A stretch of DNA of 64,000 nt from Anaerobacillus isosaccharinicus (lineage in GTDB: Bacteria; Bacillota; Bacilli; Bacillales; Anaerobacillaceae): assembly GCF_001866075.3 (NCBI RefSeq), contig NZ_CP063356.1, positions 2,036,164 to 2,100,163 on the forward strand, read 5' to 3'. This document shows, one piece after another, positions 37,407 to 46,575 of the stretch. The notes under the pieces were generated by a model. That model was given only the letters and a program-made list of their open reading frames with translations, did no database searches and was not told the origin of the DNA. The translations under genes were made by a program, and so were the position numbers. Positions within the stretch are counted from its first letter, which is position 1. Every line of letters starts with the position of its first letter.

Positions 37407-37552
37407 CCTTATTTTACAAATGAAGCGTTTTCTTTGAAAAAACCTTAACACTATGGTAATGTTGTAAACGTATAATATATTATAACAATGTAATTTTTTG
37501 TTACAAAATGAGCAAGGTATCTATATGTATAATTATTTGGAGGGTTTCTTGG

Positions 37553-40372
37553 ATGGGAAGATTAAAAAATAGCAACGAAGATCCTTGGCAAAGCTTTTCT
37601 GGTCCGAATTTAGCCTATCTTATGGATATTTACGAGGTTTATCTGGAGGATGCTAATCAAGTAGATGAAGAACTGAGAGATTTATTTGATAAGTGGGGTC
37701 CACCTTTAAATAGTAATATCGAAGAAATAACACCGGCTACAACTACGAATAATTTCGATTTAATGAAGGTAGTTTCCGCTACTAAATTAGCTGATCACAT
37801 TCGAAATTTTGGGCATTTATATGCTAATTTAAACCCGATTACTAACTCGGAAAAGCAGGATTTAAACTTAGCAGATTTTCAACTGACTAGATCAGATCTA
37901 GAAGGATTACCTGCTAACATTATTTGTTCTGTAGCTCCAATGAAGTTAAAAAATGCTTACGATGCTTTTTTATATCTAAAAGAGTGTTATACAAAGACGA
38001 TAGGCTTTGATTTTAGTCACGTTCATAAAGACGATCAAAATCAATGGTTAACTCAACAAATTGAAAAGGGTGCAATGCATCCAAATTTTCCAGCAGAACG
38101 GAAATTGGACCTTCTTAAAAGGTTAACTGATGTAGAAGAATTTGAAAATTTTCTGCAACGAACATTTGTTGGTCAAAAACGGTTTTCTGTTGAAGGGCTA
38201 GATGCACTAATTCCAATGTTACAAGAAGTCATTAAACAGTCAGTTGGAGATGGTGTAAAAAATGTAATGATTGGTATGGCTCACCGTGGTAGATTAAGTG
38301 TTTTAGCACATGTGTTAAACAAGCCATTTGAAAAAATCTTTGCAGAATTCCAACAAGCACCAAATAAAGAATTGGTTCCTTCAGAGGGATCTACCGGTAT
38401 TAACTTTGGTTGGACTGGAGATGTAAAGTATCATCTTGGTGCAGACTTAGAAATAGAGAAAAAAGCAAAGGTGACGTTAGCAAATAACCCAAGCCACCTT
38501 GAATTTGTTGCGCCTATAGTTCAGGGATTTACTAGAGCAGTGCAAGATAATCGTTCAACAAAAGGGTATCCTTTACAAGATACAAACAGTGCGTATTCGA
38601 TCATTATTCACGGTGATGCAGCGTTTCCAGGTCAAGGGATTGTTGCGGAAACCTTAAATTTAAGCCGCTTAAATGGATACTCAATTGGCGGTAGCATTCA
38701 TATAATTGCAAATAATAACATTGGCTTTACAACAAATAGTAGTGATTCAAGATCTACATTGTATGCTAGTGACTTAGCCAAAGGGTTTGAAGTGCCGATT
38801 ATTCATGTAAATGCAGATGATCCAGAGGCTTGTCTATCTGCTATATTGTTTGCATTTGAATATCGTAAACAGTTTAAACAAGATTTTATTATTGATTTAA
38901 TTGGTTACCGCCGTTACGGTCATAATGAAATGGATGAACCGGCTACTACACAGCCAAAAATGTATGATTTTATTCGTCAACACCCAACGGTAAAGACGCT
39001 ATATAAAAATTTGTTAATTAAAGATGGATTACTAAAAGAAGACACGAATGACTTTGAACAAGATGTGAAACAAAAGCTACAGGCAAGTTATGAAATGGTT
39101 AAGGAACTCGGAAATGAAAAGGTTGCTAATGTTATTCGAAATGGAAATGTTATTCATCCATTTGACGACATTGAAACTAAGGTGTCAAAAAAACTCCTTA
39201 TTGACATTAATGAACAACTATTGAAATGGCCTGATGAGTTTTCTGTATTTCCGAAATTAGCTAATATTTTAACAAGACGTAAAACTGCTTTAGCTAGTGA
39301 GGATAGTGAAGGTAAAGTCGACTGGGGTCAAGCAGAAACGCTTGCTTTTGCGACCATCTTAAACGAGGGAACCCCAATAAGGTTAACTGGTCAAGATTCA
39401 GAGCGGGGGACGTTTGCACAAAGACATGTGGTGTTAAATGATTATAAAACTGGAGCTAAATTCTCACCACTTCATCAAATCAGCACAAGTAATGCTTCTT
39501 TTGCTGTTCATAATAGTCCATTATCAGAAATGGCTGTAGTGGGATATGATTATGGTTATAACGTTATTTCACAAGAAACATTAGTGCTATGGGAAGCGCA
39601 ATATGGTGATTTTGCCAATGGAGCGCAAGTATTGTTTGATCAGTTCATTGCAGCAGGCAGAGCTAAGTGGGGCCAAAAATCTGGTTTAGTATTATTATTA
39701 CCACATGGTTTTGAAGGGCAAGGGCCTGAACATTCTAGTGCCCGTTTAGAAAGGTTTTTACAGTTATCAGCTGAAAACAACTGGACTGTTGCCAATTTAA
39801 CGAGTTCGGCTCAATATTTCCATCTTCTTAGAAGGCAAGCGGCACTGTTAGGAGAGGAATTTGCACGTCCTCTTGTATTGATGACGCCAAAAAGTTTACT
39901 GCGTCATAGATTGACTGCTTCAACTGGACTTGAACTTGCTGAAGGTAAGTTTCAATCAATCATTGAGGATAAAGTTTCTTCTAATGATGAGGAAGTGACA
40001 CGTCTAGTTTTATGTTCTGGTAAAATTGCTATTGATTTACAAGAGGCATTAATGGAGCAAACAACTGACATTGATTGGCTTCATATTATAAGGGTAGAAG
40101 AATTATATCCGTTCCCTAAAGAAAGAATTAACGAGGTTATGTTACGTTACCCATCTTTAAAGGAAATTGTTTGGGTACAAGAAGAACCGCAAAACATGGG
40201 AGCATGGTCTTATATGAATTTAAAAATTCGTAATGTAGCACCTGAAAATGTAAAAATTCGTTATATCGGTCGACCGTACCGTTCGAGTCCTGCTGAAGGA
40301 GATCCTACAGCCCATAAATTAGAACAAAAAAGAATTATTGCTGAAACGTTAAAGGGAGGGCAAAGAGGATGA
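37553..40372 (+). CDS. odhA: 2-oxoglutarate dehydrogenase E1 component
   Basis: Thiamine-diphosphate enzyme of about 939 residues that decarboxylates 2-oxoglutarate in the TCA cycle. N-terminal LSDLEDV-like start region, the [20 protein letters not shown] segment, the TPP-binding [18 protein letters not shown], and [16 protein letters not shown] are visible, plus the transketolase-pyrimidine domain ([31 protein letters not shown]). ATG at 37553 follows GGAGGG. A weak cre-like GAAGCGTTTTC lies near 37425. Overlaps odhB by 4 bp. Confidence 0.96.
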   Translation: MGRLKNSNEDPWQSFSGPNLAYLMDIYEVYLEDANQVDEELRDLFDKWGPPLNSNIEEITPATTTNNFDLMKVVSATKLADHIRNFGHLYANLNPITNSEKQDLNLADFQLTRSDLEGLPANIICSVAPMKLKNAYDAFLYLKECYTKTIGFDFSHVHKDDQNQWLTQQIEKGAMHPNFPAERKLDLLKRLTDVEEFENFLQRTFVGQKRFSVEGLDALIPMLQEVIKQSVGDGVKNVMIGMAHRGRLSVLAHVLNKPFEKIFAEFQQAPNKELVPSEGSTGINFGWTGDVKYHLGADLEIEKKAKVTLANNPSHLEFVAPIVQGFTRAVQDNRSTKGYPLQDTNSAYSIIIHGDAAFPGQGIVAETLNLSRLNGYSIGGSIHIIANNNIGFTTNSSDSRSTLYASDLAKGFEVPIIHVNADDPEACLSAILFAFEYRKQFKQDFIIDLIGYRRYGHNEMDEPATTQPKMYDFIRQHPTVKTLYKNLLIKDGLLKEDTNDFEQDVKQKLQASYEMVKELGNEKVANVIRNGNVIHPFDDIETKVSKKLLIDINEQLLKWPDEFSVFPKLANILTRRKTALASEDSEGKVDWGQAETLAFATILNEGTPIRLTGQDSERGTFAQRHVVLNDYKTGAKFSPLHQISTSNASFAVHNSPLSEMAVVGYDYGYNVISQETLVLWEAQYGDFANGAQVLFDQFIAAGRAKWGQKSGLVLLLPHGFEGQGPEHSSARLERFLQLSAENNWTVANLTSSAQYFHLLRRQAALLGEEFARPLVLMTPKSLLRHRLTASTGLELAEGKFQSIIEDKVSSNDEEVTRLVLCSGKIAIDLQEALMEQTTDIDWLHIIRVEELYPFPKERINEVMLRYPSLKEIVWVQEEPQNMGAWSYMNLKIRNVAPENVKIRYIGRPYRSSPAEGDPTAHKLEQKRIIAETLKGGQRG

Positions 40373-41604
40373 TTGAAATTATCGTTCCACAACTTGCAGA
40401 GTCAGTTACTGAAGGAACCATTGCAGCTTGGTTAAAGCAACCTGGAGATAAGATTAACCCAGGTGATTATATTGTTGAGCTAGAAACGGATAAGGTTAAT
40501 GTTGAAATTAATGCTGATACAGGTGGGGTATTAAAGGAAATTCTAAAACAGCCAGGTGATACAGTTCAGGTTGGGGAAGTTATTGCTTACATCGCTATTG
40601 GTGAAGAAAGTGTTGTGACACCTGAGCCAAAAGTGGTAGAAGAAGTTAAAGAAGTAAAACAAACAATCGAACCCGAGCCGACAGTAACTGAAGCTAGCCA
40701 GGAGAGAACTCTTGCGTTTCCTTCAGCAAGAAAGCTTGCTAGAGAAAAAGGCATTAATTTAAACGAAGTGGCAACGAATGATCCTCTTGGTAGGGTAAGA
40801 AAACAAGATGTGGCATCTTATCAAAAAAATAGTACGCCTCCGTCTCCGCCAGCACCAGCACCAAAACAGGATGAGGAAGCGAAAACGGTTCACGTTAATC
40901 CGGCGAAACCGACTGAGAGAATTAGAATGTCACGTCGACGTCAAACGATTGCCAAACGTCTGGTTGAAGCACAACAAACAGCAGCGATGCTTACAACATA
41001 CAATGAAGTCGATATGTCAGCATTACTGGATCTTCGTAAACGCCGAAAAGACCAATTTTTCGAGCAAAATGGTGTAAAGTTAGGCTTTATGTCATTTTTC
41101 ACAAAGGCAGTTATCATTGCATTGAAAAAATTCCCATTGTTAAATGCGGAAATTCAAGGTGATGAAATTTTGCTTAAGAAATTCTACGACATCGGTATTG
41201 CTGTATCAACAGACGAAGGATTAGTTGTACCAGTTTTAAGAGAAGCTGACCGTTTAGGTTTTTCTGAAATCGAAGGGGAAATTGGTCATTTAGCTAAAAA
41301 AGCTAGAGACAATAAGCTTAAGATTGAGGACTTAACTGGTGGTACATTTACGATTACAAACGGTGGAGTATTCGGGTCACTATGGTCTACACCAATCTTA
41401 AATAGCCCCCAAGTCGGTATTTTAGGAATGCATAAAATTCAAATGCGTCCAGTTGCCATTGATGATGATAACTTTGAGAACAGACCAATGATGTATCTAG
41501 CCCTTTCTTATGACCATCGTATTGTTGATGGAAAAGAAGCGGTAGGTTTCTTAGTAAAAGTAAAAGAATTATTAGAAGATCCAGAATCGCTGTTTCTAGG
41601 ATAA
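40369..41604 (+). CDS. odhB: 2-oxoglutarate dehydrogenase E2 component (dihydrolipoyl succinyltransferase)
   Basis: 411 residues: one N-terminal lipoyl domain with the lipoylated lysine in ETDKVNVEI, a proline/glutamate-rich linker, an E3-binding domain ([18 protein letters not shown]), a second P/A linker, and the catalytic acyltransferase domain with [17 protein letters not shown] and the active-site [17 protein letters not shown] overlap with odhA shows coupling. Confidence 0.96.
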   Translation: MIEIIVPQLAESVTEGTIAAWLKQPGDKINPGDYIVELETDKVNVEINADTGGVLKEILKQPGDTVQVGEVIAYIAIGEESVVTPEPKVVEEVKEVKQTIEPEPTVTEASQERTLAFPSARKLAREKGINLNEVATNDPLGRVRKQDVASYQKNSTPPSPPAPAPKQDEEAKTVHVNPAKPTERIRMSRRRQTIAKRLVEAQQTAAMLTTYNEVDMSALLDLRKRRKDQFFEQNGVKLGFMSFFTKAVIIALKKFPLLNAEIQGDEILLKKFYDIGIAVSTDEGLVVPVLREADRLGFSEIEGEIGHLAKKARDNKLKIEDLTGGTFTITNGGVFGSLWSTPILNSPQVGILGMHKIQMRPVAIDDDNFENRPMMYLALSYDHRIVDGKEAVGFLVKVKELLEDPESLFLG

Positions 41605-41609
41605 ATGAT

Positions 41610-41690
41610 AAAGAGGCTGTCAATGTAAGCTCCTACAAGTATGATCTGCTTGTTTCGAACTGGACTTCATTGAACAGCCTCTTATTTATA
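41610..41690 (+). terminator. Terminator after odhB
   Basis: AAGAGGCTGTCAATG and CATTGAACAGCCTCTT arms enclose a 47-base loop; T-rich sequence follows. Arms belong to the recurrent AGAGGCTGT hairpin class. Confidence 0.75.
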
Positions 41691-41699
41691 TTATTTAAC

Positions 41700-42956
41700 T
41701 TATTCTAATACACCGAGTGTTGGATGGATACGTACTTCTGTCATGCTTAATAAATCATAGCGTGGGAAGTAGTAAACGACATTTCCATCCCATGTCGATA
41801 AATAAAAAGAATGATCGTTTTTAAGAGTTACTTCTTCTGTATTGATATTAGTAAAACGTTGATCATATTTCAGTAGCTTTCTAATCTTTTCTTCCAATAT
41901 CGAGAGTTCTTTTTCTGAAATGAAATCAAGGAGACCCATTGCGCGTCCCTTTGCTAAATCAAAGGTTAGAAAAAATGAAGTAGTATAAGGATGTGCTAAC
42001 TCTTCAGAACTCCACTCTGTCTCAAACTCGATACTCAAAAGGGAGGAAATTTCATAAACGATTTTCCCTGTCACATCGCCATGTAAACCAAGATCGTTGT
42101 CGTAGGAGGATAATAGAGCACGATTTTGAATGAGTGTATTTAGTTCATCGATACTACTACTTTCGCCAATTCCCCTTAACTCTCCTTGGAAGAATGGAAA
42201 GACAATTGTAGCGCCATTTTCTTCAATTATTTTTTTTTGGATAAAGTAGCTATGTTGATTTTTGATCCGATCCAATACTTGACCGTAATATCCAGTGAGT
42301 ACATAGTCAACTTCGATTAAGCTTCCATCATAGGATTGATATTGGGCAGTAATAAAAAAATCTGGTTCGGCTAAGCTTCTTTCGATATTTGTAATCGTTA
42401 ATGTAGAAAAATCAACATTTTTTTCGTAATAGTTGATGAGTTTTGACATCATTGTCTCTTTTTCGTAGTCAGAAAAGAAGCCATTATTAGTAATCATATT
42501 GACATCCTTAGTTAATAACCCGTACTGATAGAGGATAAAGGCACTACTTTTACCATGTTCAACGCCAAATTCTGTTAATTGATCATACTGAGCTTTTAAA
42601 TTTGGGTGATTATTAAGAATTTCTTCAAGATCAACAAGTTCATTCTCCAACATTGCCTTTTCTTCTTGGTCAAGTTTCTCCTCTTTGGTGTCTGTCTTTT
42701 CCCCTCGATCAGTCTCTTTACTAATACTGTACTGCTCTTCGAAGTTTTCTGTCATCAGTAGTTCAACAGGGTTAATGATAATCAACAAAAGAAGTACCGC
42801 TACAACTCCTAAGCGAAATTTCCAGCTTGCCATTGATCTTCTACGCTTCACTTCCTCAAGCATTTTTTCATGTAAGCTGTCTTGGAAACTTTTATTTGGT
42901 GATTTATTTGGTCGTTTTTTTAATGGTTCAAGAAAATCATCATTTGGCATCTTCAT
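41700..42956 (-). CDS. RsiV-like anti-sigma factor
   Basis: 418 residues: basic cytoplasmic part (about 1-45), one membrane helix (GVVAVLLLLIIINPVEL), then a large extracellular part. Its C-terminal 130 residues (YTTSFFLTFDLAKGRAMGL and beyond) resemble the DUF3298 domain of RsiV, which binds lysozyme in B. subtilis. It is about 130 residues longer than RsiV because of an inserted E/K-rich linker and an extra domain (about 100-280). It overlaps the sigma gene by 17 bp. Confidence 0.7.
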   Translation of the reverse strand: MKMPNDDFLEPLKKRPNKSPNKSFQDSLHEKMLEEVKRRRSMASWKFRLGVVAVLLLLIIINPVELLMTENFEEQYSISKETDRGEKTDTKEEKLDQEEKAMLENELVDLEEILNNHPNLKAQYDQLTEFGVEHGKSSAFILYQYGLLTKDVNMITNNGFFSDYEKETMMSKLINYYEKNVDFSTLTITNIERSLAEPDFFITAQYQSYDGSLIEVDYVLTGYYGQVLDRIKNQHSYFIQKKIIEENGATIVFPFFQGELRGIGESSSIDELNTLIQNRALLSSYDNDLGLHGDVTGKIVYEISSLLSIEFETEWSSEELAHPYTTSFFLTFDLAKGRAMGLLDFISEKELSILEEKIRKLLKYDQRFTNINTEEVTLKNDHSFYLSTWDGNVVYYFPRYDLLSMTEVRIHPTLGVLE

Positions 42957-43485
42957 GAATGATAAAGCCTCCTTCCTTATTTTTAGAAATGTAATTTTGC
43001 AGTTGTTTTAAGGCTCGGTGGTAGTCGACTTTTACTTTCGTTTCTTTCCAGTTTAAAACCTCAGCTGTTTCCTTGATACTTAGCTCTTTTAAGCCGCGTA
43101 AAATGACAACATTACGAAAATCAGGTTTTAATTTAAGCAAAGCCCATTGTAGCTGTTCCCATTCTTCTAAATGATCAAGTTGGGCTTCTGGTATGCCATA
43201 TGGTGTGGCAGAAAATCTTGAAAACAATTCAGGAAGAAAGTCTGAAACTTTCCTTTTCCTGAAATGGTCAATGGTTGTATGACGAGCAATGGATAAAATC
43301 CATGTTTTTGCTGAAGATTTGCCTTGAAAAGAATGTAGGTTCTTCATAACCTTTATAAATGTATCCTGAGTTAAGTCTTCAGCTTCTGATTGGTTGTTCG
43401 TAAAATACAAACAATACTGGTAGACCTCTTCTAAGTAATCATCGTATAATTGCTGAATTATTTCTTTGTCATAACTGTTCGTCAC
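42940..43485 (-). CDS. ECF-type RNA polymerase sigma factor
   Basis: 181 residues with sigma region 2 (YQYCLYFTNNQSEAEDLTQD-type, TFIKVMKNLHSF, KTWILSIARHTTIDHFRKRK) and region 4 (LKLKPDFRNVVILRGLKELS, KETAEVLNWKETKVKVDYHR). GTG at 43485 follows GAAAGGAGG; in-frame codons further upstream are inside the promoter. It is translationally coupled to an anti-sigma factor, and a matching ECF promoter sits directly upstream. Confidence 0.92.
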   Translation of the reverse strand: MTNSYDKEIIQQLYDDYLEEVYQYCLYFTNNQSEAEDLTQDTFIKVMKNLHSFQGKSSAKTWILSIARHTTIDHFRKRKVSDFLPELFSRFSATPYGIPEAQLDHLEEWEQLQWALLKLKPDFRNVVILRGLKELSIKETAEVLNWKETKVKVDYHRALKQLQNYISKNKEGGFIIHEDAK

Positions 43486-43516
43486 GGAAAGCCTCCTTTC
43501 AGATCCTTTTACACTA

Positions 43517-43547
43517 TATAGTCGAATAGGGACTGTAAATAGTTTCA
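43517..43547 (-). promoter_or_regulatory. Autoregulatory ECF sigma promoter
   Basis: Read on the minus strand: TGAAAC, 17-bp spacer, CGACTATA. This is the ECF-type -35 and a CGWC-type -10, 31 bp before the GTG start. Confidence 0.75.
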
Positions 43548-43648
43548 ACTATATTGAAAAATACAGTTTTCTATTTCTAACTTTCATAATCAGGAAAATT
43601 ACAGGGAAAGTTATGTTTGAAGTGATTTCATATGGAGGTGACATTATT

Positions 43649-43804
43649 ATGGCAAGAAAACCAAGACCTACAAAGGGTAACAAAGACGTGTCCATTCCTG
43701 GTGAACCAAGTGTAAATCCGATGGGGGTTTCACCTGATCATGAGTTCTCCACTGAACCATTAAGTAAAGGCGCACTCGCTGCCAAAAAGACAAATACAAA
43801 ATAA
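43649..43804 (+). CDS. Small hypothetical protein (51 aa)
   Basis: GGAGGTGAC precedes ATG at 43649. MARKPRPTKGNKDVSIPGEP is basic and proline/glycine rich, followed by VNPMGVSPDHEFSTEPLSKG. It is unstructured-looking, like small spore or stress peptides of Bacillus, but no family is recognised. A strong terminator follows. Confidence 0.6.
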   Translation: MARKPRPTKGNKDVSIPGEPSVNPMGVSPDHEFSTEPLSKGALAAKKTNTK

Positions 43805-43807
43805 ATT

Positions 43808-43851
43808 AAAGAGGTCAGTGCCGAAATGGTTCGGTACTGATCTCTTTTCAT
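43808..43851 (+). terminator. Terminator after the 51-aa gene
   Basis: AAAGAGGTCAGTGCCGAA and TTCGGTACTGATCTCTTT arms form an 18-bp stem with one mismatch. Confidence 0.88.
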
Positions 43852-43928
43852 ATTGATGAAAATTGTCCGTTCAAAAATAAGTATAAACTAGTATAATAAA
43901 GACTAATATAACTTTTTTGGAGGGTATT

Positions 43929-44648
43929 ATGGTTCGAACAATTATTTGGTTTGCTTATTTTTGGTATCGTTTGTTTATAACATATCCAGCTTTACTCAAG
44001 GCGAAGAAGTTACATAAAGGTGGAAAAATTAAGGAGATGGAACAACTGATCTTTAAGACTGCTCAGGACTGGGCGCGGAGTCTTGTTAAATTGACAGGTT
44101 CTACCATTGAAATAAAAGGGCGGGAAAACTTACCTGTTACAGGTCCTTTTGTAATCGTCAGTAATCACCAAGGTAATTTTGATATCCCAATTTTACTTGG
44201 CTTCTTAGAGCGGCCGATTGGATTTATTTCTAAAGTTGAAGTAAAAAAGCTACCAATTATTAGAGATTGGATGGTTTATATGAATTGTGTATTTCTTGAT
44301 CGCCAAGATCGTCGTCAAGCGATAAAAGCGATTAATCAAGGGGCAGAAAACATTAAAAAGGGCACTTCCATCGTTATTTTTCCAGAGGGAACTAGGAGTA
44401 AGAAACTGGAAATGAACACCTTTAAATCAGGGAGTTTTAAATTAGCGCAGAAAGCTGAGGCTACAATCGTTCCTATTGCAATTAATGGCTCATTTAAAAT
44501 TATGGAGCAAAGTGGTAATCGGATCAAACCAGCGAAAGTTACAGTGACGATATTACCTGTGATAAAGCCAGAGGATTATAAAGAAAAAGATTTAAAAATT
44601 GTTTCAGCTGAAGTACAACAAATAATTTTCGAAGAATTGCAAAAATAA
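43929..44648 (+). CDS. plsC: 1-acyl-sn-glycerol-3-phosphate acyltransferase
   Basis: 239-residue membrane-associated lysophosphatidate acyltransferase. The catalytic block I NHQGNFD and block III FPEGTRSK are exact family motifs, with an N-terminal membrane segment (IIWFAYFWYRLFITYP). ATG at 43929 follows GGAGGG. It makes phosphatidic acid for phospholipids and is followed by an SCP2-domain gene. Confidence 0.92.
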   Translation: MVRTIIWFAYFWYRLFITYPALLKAKKLHKGGKIKEMEQLIFKTAQDWARSLVKLTGSTIEIKGRENLPVTGPFVIVSNHQGNFDIPILLGFLERPIGFISKVEVKKLPIIRDWMVYMNCVFLDRQDRRQAIKAINQGAENIKKGTSIVIFPEGTRSKKLEMNTFKSGSFKLAQKAEATIVPIAINGSFKIMEQSGNRIKPAKVTVTILPVIKPEDYKEKDLKIVSAEVQQIIFEELQK

Positions 44649-44716
44649 AGAGGGTTATTTCGGGTCACTATCTAATTAGTATAGTAAGTCCATATTAATT
44701 AGGAGGTAGTAACAAA

Positions 44717-45046
44717 GTGACAGTTAAAGAAACTTTAGTTCAACTCGCAGAAAAAATGAACAATCATCCTGATGGAATTAAAGGGGTCAATACAGTATAT
44801 CAATTTGACTTAAGTGGTGATGAAGAGGGTGTCTACCAAGTTGTCCTTCGAGACGATCAAGTACAACTTTATGATGAAGTAAAAGAAGACCCGAATTGTT
44901 CGTTACAATTATCAGATAAAAGCTTATTGAAATTAATTGCTGGAAACTTAAATCCTACCGTAGCCTATATGAGTGGAAAGCTAAAAATTAAAGGTGAATT
45001 AGGATTAGCCCTTAAGTTACAATCAATTTTAAAGAAATATGAATAA
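44717..45046 (+). CDS. SCP2 sterol-binding domain protein
   Basis: 109 residues: a single SCP2 lipid-binding domain, with VYQFDLSGDEEGVYQV early and the GNLNPTVAYMSGKLKIKGEL core. GTG at 44717 follows AGGAGGTAG. It may carry acyl-lipids; the neighbouring PlsC gene supports a lipid-related role but does not prove it. Confidence 0.85.
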   Translation: MTVKETLVQLAEKMNNHPDGIKGVNTVYQFDLSGDEEGVYQVVLRDDQVQLYDEVKEDPNCSLQLSDKSLLKLIAGNLNPTVAYMSGKLKIKGELGLALKLQSILKKYE

Positions 45047-45051
45047 AAGTA

Positions 45052-45096
45052 TTAAGATCACCCGTTGGAGGATGCCCCCCGACGGGTGATCTTAAA
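45052..45096. terminator. Long hairpin after the SCP2 gene
   Basis: TTAAGATCACCCGT and ACGGGTGATCTTAA form a perfect 14-bp stem; weak T-run on the plus strand. Confidence 0.75.
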
Positions 45097-45112
45097 TTAA
45101 TGACTGGCGTAT

Positions 45113-45132
45113 TTAATCAAACGTTTGATTAA
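45113..45132. repeat. Perfect 20-bp palindrome
   Basis: TTAATCAAACGTTTGATTAA is its own reverse complement. It covers the stop codon of the FbpB-like gene. Confidence 0.7.
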
Positions 45133-45266
45133 TTTTTCTTTGAGTAATCAACTTGCTTATTATCTAAATCTTTTTCAATTTTCTTAAGAGCATCGGGGTC
45201 ACTAAGTAATTGCTTTTTGTTTTCTTCGACAAGCTCCTCAAATGATTTATTGTTTATTCTCCGCAT
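45129..45266 (-). CDS. FbpB-family small basic protein (45 aa)
   Basis: Reading MRRINNKSFEELVEENKKQL then LSDPDALKKIEKDLDNKQVD. The SFEELVEENKKQLLxD pattern matches the Fur-regulated FbpB/FbpC-type family, which cooperates with the small RNA FsrA in iron sparing in B. subtilis. AAAGGA lies about 10 bp upstream of the ATG at 45266. No clear Fur box is seen. Confidence 0.72.
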   Translation of the reverse strand: MRRINNKSFEELVEENKKQLLSDPDALKKIEKDLDNKQVDYSKKN

Positions 45267-45301
45267 TAGGCATCGATCCTTTGTGTGTATTTAACACTTT
45301 A

Positions 45302-45331
45302 ATTATAGCGCATTATAAGCTTATCTCACAA
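45302..45331 (-). promoter_or_regulatory. SigA-type promoter of the FbpB-like gene
   Basis: Minus strand: TTGTGA, 18-bp spacer, TATAAT, 36 bp before the start codon. Confidence 0.6.
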
Positions 45332-45456
45332 TTAAATTGTTACAATTGTTTGAATTATCTGTTTAATAAAGTCCAACCTACACATTCACCTACTTGAAAA
45401 AAGTTCATATTGTAGTATAAATATGGGTTTTTCTATAAAAAGTGGGGTGTGAATTG

Positions 45457-45957
45457 ATGTATTATAGAAACTTTCAACAGCCGTCTACTCACGACATTTC
45501 CAAAGTGCTAAAATTAGTCGTTGAAGTAGTAAGATTTGAGTCGATTACCGAACTGACCTTTGATTACTTGAAGGTAATTGCTCCTACGAAAGAAGATGAA
45601 AGGTTTTTACAGATAATGTTGGATGATGAACGGGAGCATTTTGAAGTGTTAAAAAAGATTTATTTTACGCTAACAGGGCAATATCCATCAGGAGATCCGC
45701 CCACATTTGAAGTTCCTGCTTCGTATTTACAAGGTATCAATGATTTATTTGTACAAAAGTTAGAAATTATCGCTATTTATAAAAGAATAAGAAAGTCGTC
45801 CCCTTTTGCAGCTATACGGGAAAAGATAGCTGAATTAATTGAGGACGAACTAAGACATCTTCCTATGTTAAATCACATCTTAATTAATAGTTATGTAGAA
45901 GAAAGAGTTTATGACTTTCGGGAACTACCTTCCCAATTTCCAACAACCTTTTCGTAA
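45457..45957 (+). CDS. Ferritin-like diiron protein
   Basis: 166 residues, predicted four-helix bundle. Putative iron ligands are E in RFESITELTFDYL, the E-x2-H pair in DDEREHFEVL, and the second pair in EDELRHLPML. Length and motifs fit the ferritin-like/rubrerythrin superfamily without a rubredoxin domain. ATG at 45457 follows GGGGTG. Physiological role unknown; iron or peroxide handling is plausible. Confidence 0.78.
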   Translation: MYYRNFQQPSTHDISKVLKLVVEVVRFESITELTFDYLKVIAPTKEDERFLQIMLDDEREHFEVLKKIYFTLTGQYPSGDPPTFEVPASYLQGINDLFVQKLEIIAIYKRIRKSSPFAAIREKIAELIEDELRHLPMLNHILINSYVEERVYDFRELPSQFPTTFS

Positions 45958-45965
45958 CTAATAGA

Positions 45966-46000
45966 GAAACTGCCATAGAAATTGTTGGCAGTTTTTTTCA
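45966..46000 (+). terminator. Terminator after the ferritin-like gene
   Basis: AAACTGCCA and TGGCAGTTT arms followed by TTTT. Confidence 0.85.
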
Positions 46001-46013
46001 TGAGTTTAACGGT

Positions 46014-46148
46014 TGTGGATAAAACATTAGATATACACAGGTACAAGTAAAAACTATCCCCAATTTCAAGTTAGGAAATAAGGAATAACTAAAAAATTAT
46101 CCACAACTCTTTTAGAAAAATAGATAGTTATCAACATACTTATACACA
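46014..46148. promoter_or_regulatory. Cluster of DnaA boxes
   Basis: Two perfect boxes, TGTGGATAA (46014-46022) and TTATCCACA (46097-46105), one TTATACACA (46140-46148), and two near-matches, ATATACACA (46031) and TTATCAACA (46128), in 135 bp. No dnaA or dnaN gene is nearby. AT-rich DNA follows. Confidence 0.75.
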
Positions 46149-46193
46149 GAAAAGCTAGTTACTAACATTTTTTGTTCACAAAATAGTCATAAT

Positions 46194-46207
46194 TGTAATC
46201 GTTTACA
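46194..46207. promoter_or_regulatory. Perfect cre box (CcpA operator)
   Basis: TGTAATCGTTTACA matches TGWAANCGNTNWCA at every position, 98 bp before the 49-aa gene. Confidence 0.75.
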
Positions 46208-46304
46208 GCGTTAAATCGTTATTTACAAACGTGGTTTAATTTATTAGAATATTCACATAAATAAAAAAATTACTCGTTTAAATAAACTTGAGGAGGGCAT
46301 CTTA

Positions 46305-46454
46305 ATGACGGTAACCATTGATGTAAAAGTATTAGAGGAAATGGAAAGAAAAATTGAATGCTTAAGTAAAGAACTTAAAGAGTTAAGAAAGCCTGTTGTA
46401 AATAACTTTGAAAAGTTAGATACAGACGTCTTCCTAACAGAAGCATACAATTAA
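46305..46454 (+). CDS. Small coiled-coil protein (49 aa)
   Basis: GAGGAGGGCATCTTA precedes ATG at 46305. MTVTIDVKVLEEMERKIECL then SKELKELRKPV has leucine heptads, followed by a conserved-looking tail (NNFEKLDTDVFLTEAYN). Soluble, no recognised family. Its upstream region carries a perfect cre box and a DnaA-box cluster, so both carbon status and replication could affect it (inference). Confidence 0.6.
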   Translation: MTVTIDVKVLEEMERKIECLSKELKELRKPVVNNFEKLDTDVFLTEAYN

Positions 46455-46575
46455 ATAATGAAAATAGATTAGAGTTTAACTACGGTTAGGCTCTTTTTAT
46501 TTTTAGAAAATACTAACAATTTAGATTATATTATTGTAAAATAGGTATAGTACAATCAAGAAATAGGAGGGAATT

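Noticed and set aside
46014-46300. Chromosomal replication origin
   Set aside because: DnaA boxes are present, but dnaA, dnaN, rpmH or other origin genes are absent; a titration or regulatory cluster is simpler.
46305-46454. Sda checkpoint protein
   Set aside because: Size and a DnaA-linked promoter suggested Sda, but the sequence does not match its known pattern.
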